A stretch of 64,000 nt of DNA from an uncultured Fulvivirga sp. (GTDB lineage Bacteria > Bacteroidota > Bacteroidia > Cytophagales > Cyclobacteriaceae). The position numbers and the translations under genes are program-made. The first letter of the stretch is position 1. Each line of letters starts with the position of its first letter. Of the stretch, positions 60,490 through 64,000 are shown piece by piece. Location: contig CANMSE010000005.1 of the NCBI GenBank assembly GCA_947500555.1, positions 186,001-250,000 of the forward strand, given 5' to 3'. A model generated the notes under the pieces. That model was not told the origin of the DNA. It did not search any database and saw nothing but the letters and a program-made list of their open reading frames with translations.

Positions 60490-61773
60490 TTAGTGTTCGA
60501 TTTTGAATACAGATGATATGGTCTTGGCCTTAATCAAGCATTCCTCATATTCTTCATTTGGGTCGGAGTCGAATGTAATGGCACCACCTACATGAAAAGA
60601 ACATATTTGCTTCGTGGTGCTATATACAAGGCTTCTGATTACGACATTAAAATCAAAATCTCCATTTGGAAGAAAATATCCTATCGTTCCTGAATAAATA
60701 CCTCTTTTAGAATTTTCATATTGTTCTATCAATTCCATTACTTTAACCTTGGGCGCCCCAGTCATACTGCCCATTGGAAAAGCGTTTTTTATTATAGTAG
60801 CATTATCAAGGTTAGGCTTCACTCGGCCAGAAACTGTTGAAATCATTTGGTGCCATAAAGGGAAAGTATAGACCCCAAACATTTCATCAACTTCAACAGT
60901 ACCAGCCATACAACTTTTTGAGAGATCATTTCTGACAAGATCTACAATCATCATATTTTCGGCCATTTCTTTTTCGCTGTTACGCAGTGTGTTTTTTAGC
61001 ACTTCATCTTCTGTTTTATTGGCTCCTCGTTTAGATGTGCCTTTTATTGGCTGAGAAATTAGTTTACTCCCTTCTTTTTTTAAAAACCTTTCAGGTGTCA
61101 TGGAGATTAAGTAATGGCCATTTTTTTTATATAAAACTGAGAATGGAGAAGGAGAGGTAGTCGATAGTTTTAAGTAGGTATGAATCGGATCGATGATTGT
61201 GTTATTTGAAATAAACTCTTGACAGTAGTTTATTTCATACATATCACCCTCTATAATGTGTTCTTTTAATTTTTCAACTGTTTTAAGATAGTCTGTTTTA
61301 GATACCCTGGGTTTAAATGAAGTAGGATTATTGGGTTTGCAGCTAGGTATGATCGCATCGATTTGATTGAAAATATGACTCGGCTTTCCAAAACTTTTGA
61401 TTTCTATTTTGTTCTTATAAATCTCTAATACAACTTGGGGTTGAACTAATCCGATGTCTGGAAATTCAGTAGAATCTCTATTTTTACTAGACAGGTTTTC
61501 AACTTCATTTTTCAAGTCATAGCCCAAATGACAATACAGAAAGTCCTTTGTGTCAATATACTTCCTTAAGTCATCAAAGCGTTTAGAACTACCAAAAGTG
61601 AATGTTCTATGAGATCCAATAAAAAGCAAATGCCTAAATGGCTGATATGGATAAGTGTAATCGTGTGGATTGAAATAGCAAAAATGTTCAAATGTATCTG
61701 CATAAAACAAAGCTTTCCTTACAAATTCATCGGTTTGCTCGAGTTTAAAGCTTTGCGTATTTCTTATTTGCAT
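60490..61773 (-). CDS. pabB: Chorismate-binding enzyme, aminodeoxychorismate synthase component I-like
   Basis: 427 aa member of the chorismate-utilising family. The C-terminal core has PIKGTSKRGANKTEDE, ENMMIVDLVRNDLSK, GSMTGAPKVKVMELI and GGAITFDSDPNEEYEECL, with the acidic and His residues for chorismate binding. The pattern and the short N-terminus fit PabB (p-aminobenzoate for folate) better than TrpE, but anthranilate synthase is not excluded. No glutamine amidotransferase partner lies alongside. Confidence 0.8.
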   Translation of the reverse strand: MQIRNTQSFKLEQTDEFVRKALFYADTFEHFCYFNPHDYTYPYQPFRHLLFIGSHRTFTFGSSKRFDDLRKYIDTKDFLYCHLGYDLKNEVENLSSKNRDSTEFPDIGLVQPQVVLEIYKNKIEIKSFGKPSHIFNQIDAIIPSCKPNNPTSFKPRVSKTDYLKTVEKLKEHIIEGDMYEINYCQEFISNNTIIDPIHTYLKLSTTSPSPFSVLYKKNGHYLISMTPERFLKKEGSKLISQPIKGTSKRGANKTEDEVLKNTLRNSEKEMAENMMIVDLVRNDLSKSCMAGTVEVDEMFGVYTFPLWHQMISTVSGRVKPNLDNATIIKNAFPMGSMTGAPKVKVMELIEQYENSKRGIYSGTIGYFLPNGDFDFNVVIRSLVYSTTKQICSFHVGGAITFDSDPNEEYEECLIKAKTISSVFKIEH

Positions 61774-61784
61774 ATCACAAAAAA

Positions 61785-61808
61785 AGGGAATCAGTTGCCT
61801 AATTCCCT
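61785..61808 (-). terminator. Terminator of the YceI gene
   Basis: A 7-bp stem AGGGAAT/ATTCCCT (61785-61791 with 61802-61808) with a 10-nt loop. On the minus strand it is followed by a T-run (complement of 61778-61784). It lies 20 bp past the YceI stop. Confidence 0.75.
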
Positions 61809-61827
61809 CTTTACCATGCTATTTAGT

Positions 61828-62574
61828 TTACATATTTGGAGCTACAGCCGAAAGTTCAAGTCCGACATTTACAGTATTGTAGATAAACTTATCTTTTGCC
61901 TTGTCAACAGCAGAAGCTTCATCACCATACATTAATCCCCATTGTGTTCGGTCAATATTGAATTTCGCTTTTGCCATCAACTTGTTTTCATCCATGCTCA
62001 CATTTGCTGGGAATGAGATGCTCAAAGTTGTACCTCTCATCGTTAGATTTCCGGTAATTTTGTGAGTAGGGGCTTCTACCATGTATTCATCTGCACTAGC
62101 TGGTTTATATTCTGTGTCATACTCTTCTTTTACTTTCATTGAATCAGCAGCAGAATATGGCTCAACTGAAGTAATTGCAAAATTGGCTGTCGGAAAATTT
62201 TCAGCATCAAAAAAGTCTGGAGATTTTAAATGACCAATTAATTTTGCTTGCATTTCTTCATTTTCAGCCAAATCACCATTACTGATATTATTGATGTTCA
62301 TATCAATTGATCCTCCTACAATATTTCCTTCTTCCACTGCTATAGAGCCAGATGAAACAGGTATTGTGCCATCATGTTTTCCAGTAGGTTTGCTTCCAAT
62401 CCAAGTTACTTTACTTTCTTCGGTATTTACTACGTATTCCTTCGAAGCATTAACTTCTTCCACTTCTTTAGCTTCTGATACTTCAGCATCAGTCCCCTCA
62501 GATTTAGGAGTACACGAAAAGAACATTGCTAAACCGCAAAATATAATTGAACTCAAATAGATTCGATTTTTCAT
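61828..62574 (-). CDS. YceI family lipoprotein
   Basis: 248 aa lipoprotein (signal with Cys21, RIYLSSIIFCGLAMFFSC). Residues about 50-245 form the YceI lipocalin-like beta-barrel that can hold polyprenoid-type ligands: YVVNTEESKVTWIGSKPTG at the start, SGSIAVEEGNIVGGSIDMNIN and KFNIDRTQWGLMYG. A short acidic spacer separates anchor and barrel. Ligand unknown; single gene with its own terminator. Confidence 0.9.
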   Translation of the reverse strand: MKNRIYLSSIIFCGLAMFFSCTPKSEGTDAEVSEAKEVEEVNASKEYVVNTEESKVTWIGSKPTGKHDGTIPVSSGSIAVEEGNIVGGSIDMNINNISNGDLAENEEMQAKLIGHLKSPDFFDAENFPTANFAITSVEPYSAADSMKVKEEYDTEYKPASADEYMVEAPTHKITGNLTMRGTTLSISFPANVSMDENKLMAKAKFNIDRTQWGLMYGDEASAVDKAKDKFIYNTVNVGLELSAVAPNM

Positions 62575-62627
62575 AGATTTTTTAATTAGTTGGTTTTCTT
62601 TGATTTTATTATTTTAAATTGATTTAA

Positions 62628-62635
62628 CAAACTTA
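62628..62635 (-). promoter_or_regulatory. Possible -7 element of the YceI gene
   Basis: TAAGTTTG on the minus strand matches TAnnTTTG, 53 bp upstream of the YceI ATG; no TTG at -33 spacing is seen. Confidence 0.3.
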
Positions 62636-62657
62636 ACGGGTTAAAGTTAAAATAAAT

Positions 62658-63170
62658 ATGAAGCCTTTGATAAAATCGGTAAGAGGATTTACTCCTAAAT
62701 ATGGTCAAGAGTGCTATATAGCCGATAATGCCACACTAATAGGAGATGTTTTGATGGGAGACCGTTGTACAGTTTGGTTCAATACAGTTATTAGAGGAGA
62801 TGTGCACTCCATTGTTATTGGTGATGATACCAATATACAAGACGGTGCTATCATTCATTGTACCTATCAAAAAGCTAAAACGGTTATTGGTAGCAAAGTT
62901 TCAATAGCTCATGGAGCTATCGTTCATGGCTGTACAATAGAAGATAATGTTTTGATAGGGATGGGAGCTATCATAATGGATGATGCTATTATAAAAAAAG
63001 GTTCAGTTGTTGCAGCAGGTGCTATAGTCTTACCAGGAACGGTGGTAGAATCAAATTCCGTAATCGCTGGAATTCCAGCAAAAAAGATTAAGGATACTTC
63101 CAAAGAAATGCACGAAGTCATTGCTCGTACAGCAAAAAATTATCCTATGTATTCTAAATGGTATTTATAA
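62658..63170 (+). CDS. Gamma carbonic anhydrase family protein
   Basis: 170 aa left-handed beta-helix protein made of hexapeptide repeats (DNATLIGDVLMGDRC, IEDNVLIGMGAIIMDDAI). The metal-ligand histidines are in IIHCT and SIAHGAIVHGC, as in YrdA/Cam-type proteins. Activity as carbonic anhydrase is not certain for this subgroup. It is followed 12 bp later by a small membrane protein gene. Confidence 0.92.
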   Translation: MKPLIKSVRGFTPKYGQECYIADNATLIGDVLMGDRCTVWFNTVIRGDVHSIVIGDDTNIQDGAIIHCTYQKAKTVIGSKVSIAHGAIVHGCTIEDNVLIGMGAIIMDDAIIKKGSVVAAGAIVLPGTVVESNSVIAGIPAKKIKDTSKEMHEVIARTAKNYPMYSKWYL

Positions 63171-63182
63171 AACAATTAATCA

Positions 63183-63521
63183 ATGAAATTTTTAATTAAG
63201 CTCTTATTATCTGCAATTGCCGTGGTTGTTACTTCCTATGTTTTAGGAGGCGTTTATGTTGAAAGTTTTTTTACCGCTATTGTTGTGGCAGCTATTTTAT
63301 CAATTCTGAATGTTATAGTAAGGCCTTTACTTGTTATTCTCACCATTCCAATCACTATTCTGAGTTTAGGACTTTTTTTATTGGTGATTAATGCGATCAT
63401 TATCCTCCTCGCTGATTATTTAATTGGAGGGTTCACAGTAGATAATTTTTGGTGGGCTTTATTATTCAGTATTATTCTAGCAATTGTTAATTCCATATTT
63501 GATGATTTATCCAAAAAATGA
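63183..63521 (+). CDS. Phage holin family 4 (Gp36-like) membrane protein
   Basis: 112 aa hydrophobic protein with three to four membrane segments (about 5-25, 30-50, 52-80, 90-107), beginning KFLIKLLLSAIAVVVTSYVLGG. The family name derives from a phage protein, but it is a common chromosomal membrane protein here; nothing phage-like surrounds it. It is probably co-transcribed with the carbonic anhydrase-like gene. Confidence 0.85.
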   Translation: MKFLIKLLLSAIAVVVTSYVLGGVYVESFFTAIVVAAILSILNVIVRPLLVILTIPITILSLGLFLLVINAIIILLADYLIGGFTVDNFWWALLFSIILAIVNSIFDDLSKK

Positions 63522-63607
63522 TAATCATATAACAACTCTGAGAATTTGCTTATCCATTATATTTATTCTAAATTATTTCTCAATATAAATATGACCTATT
63601 TTTCCTC

Positions 63608-64000
63608 ATGACAGCTAAAAATAAAGGCTACAATAAATCAGTAATTGAAGATTTTCGCACTGAAATACAAAAAGAAAAAAAACCTTTTTTAATAGTAGAT
63701 TCTGATGATAATTCTGATGAATATGTGAATTTTCGTTTTTTAGGAATGTATGAGGGTAAAGAAGTTATTTATGATGCAGTAATGTATACTCTTCAGTTGC
63801 ATCATTTAAGTGAGATATATGAGATTGCTGAACATAAAGCTGCTCAGCATTTCCCCGAGTTTAGAAAAATAAAATATGAAGAGGATGAAAATGGTGATTT
63901 AGAAGCCTTGGATAATCTGGAAGAGGAGATAGGACTTTTTATTGCTGAGGCTATTATGGAATTGGAAGCTGATGATGAAGTTAAGGTAAAAGAGCATGTG
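63608..64000 (+). CDS. Hypothetical protein, incomplete at the window end
   Basis: Open reading frame from ATG 63608 (MTAKNKGYNKSVIEDFRTEI) running without a stop to the last base, at least 131 codons. Very acidic, with a helical centre (DAVMYTLQLHHLSEIYEIAEHKAAQHF) and no signal peptide. The acid-rich composition recalls the protein at 2975-3379, but I see no clear alignment. Function unknown; 3' part lies outside the window. Confidence 0.75.
   Translation, partial: MTAKNKGYNKSVIEDFRTEIQKEKKPFLIVDSDDNSDEYVNFRFLGMYEGKEVIYDAVMYTLQLHHLSEIYEIAEHKAAQHFPEFRKIKYEEDENGDLEALDNLEEEIGLFIAEAIMELEADDEVKVKEHV

Noticed and set aside
63183..63521. Holin-type gene as evidence of a prophage
   Set aside because: The family is a common chromosomal membrane protein; no lysin, integrase or structural genes are near.
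1..64000. CRISPR arrays, tRNA or rRNA genes
   Set aside because: No regularly spaced direct repeats or cloverleaf/rRNA signatures were seen on either strand.

Overview
The window is 64 kb of a low-GC chromosome that looks like a free-living member of the Bacteroidota, most likely the order Cytophagales. The signs are promoter-like TAnnTTTG elements, almost no Shine-Dalgarno sequences, frequent TTG starts, and many lipoproteins and exported proteins typical of the phylum: DUF1573, MORN, LVIVD, YceI, SiaC/DUF1987, LptE and gamma carbonic anhydrase. Split transketolase and a free MetH N-terminal domain point the same way. The assignment is inferred from protein families; no 16S gene is present. 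I found no tRNA, rRNA, insertion sequence, prophage or CRISPR array. This is core chromosome with a few lineage-specific genes.

Layout. 0-10 kb: phosphoglucomutase, HPPD, TrpS, a DUF1573 protein, two tandem PPK2 polyphosphate kinases, glutaryl-CoA dehydrogenase and tryptophan 2,3-dioxygenase. 10-21 kb: a secreted MORN-repeat protein, an FAD oxidoreductase, a CoA-binding protein, an exported LRR protein, gyrB, a Ppx/GppA phosphatase, and a tightly overlapping set of two LVIVD lipoproteins, a beta-barrel candidate and the MetH homocysteine-methyltransferase domain. 21-32 kb (mostly minus): sterol desaturase family protein, mgsA, the two transketolase halves separated by an exported protein of unknown function, an M16 peptidase, Bcp peroxiredoxin, an M23 peptidase and an FAH-family protein. 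32-38 kb: an M48 lipoprotein, three small unknowns, a two-part gene apparently frameshifted at an A9 run, a DnaQ-like exonuclease and Mpl. 38-52 kb: a regulatory gap with DnaA-box-like sequences, dnaB, a lipoprotein, an MDR oxidoreductase, a TPR protein, etfBA, a bifunctional nuclease, a nucleoside transporter, a serine hydrolase, pckA, a POT transporter and a siaB-siaC pair. 52-64 kb: groESL, an unknown protein, the operon miaB-sigma54 activator-lptE-TPR/Lys-rich protein-secG, pabB, a YceI lipoprotein, gamma carbonic anhydrase, a holin-4 family membrane protein and a truncated unknown gene.

Shared themes. Aromatic amino-acid breakdown appears as dispersed single genes (hpd, kynA, gcdH, possibly the FAH-family gene), with ETF as the likely electron acceptor for gcdH. 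Polyphosphate and energy metabolism is represented by two PPK2s and Ppx/GppA. Gluconeogenic and pentose-phosphate functions include pckA, tkt, pgm and mgsA. Envelope functions include lptE, secG, mpl, M23, M48 and M16.

The points most worth a second look are the A9 frameshift, the gene inserted between the transketolase halves, the siaB-siaC pair without its usual partners, and a 13-bp TGNCA-N3-TGNCA motif shared by the groES and miaB upstream regions. The overlapping LVIVD/barrel/MetH gene string and the possible DnaA boxes upstream of dnaB also deserve checking.
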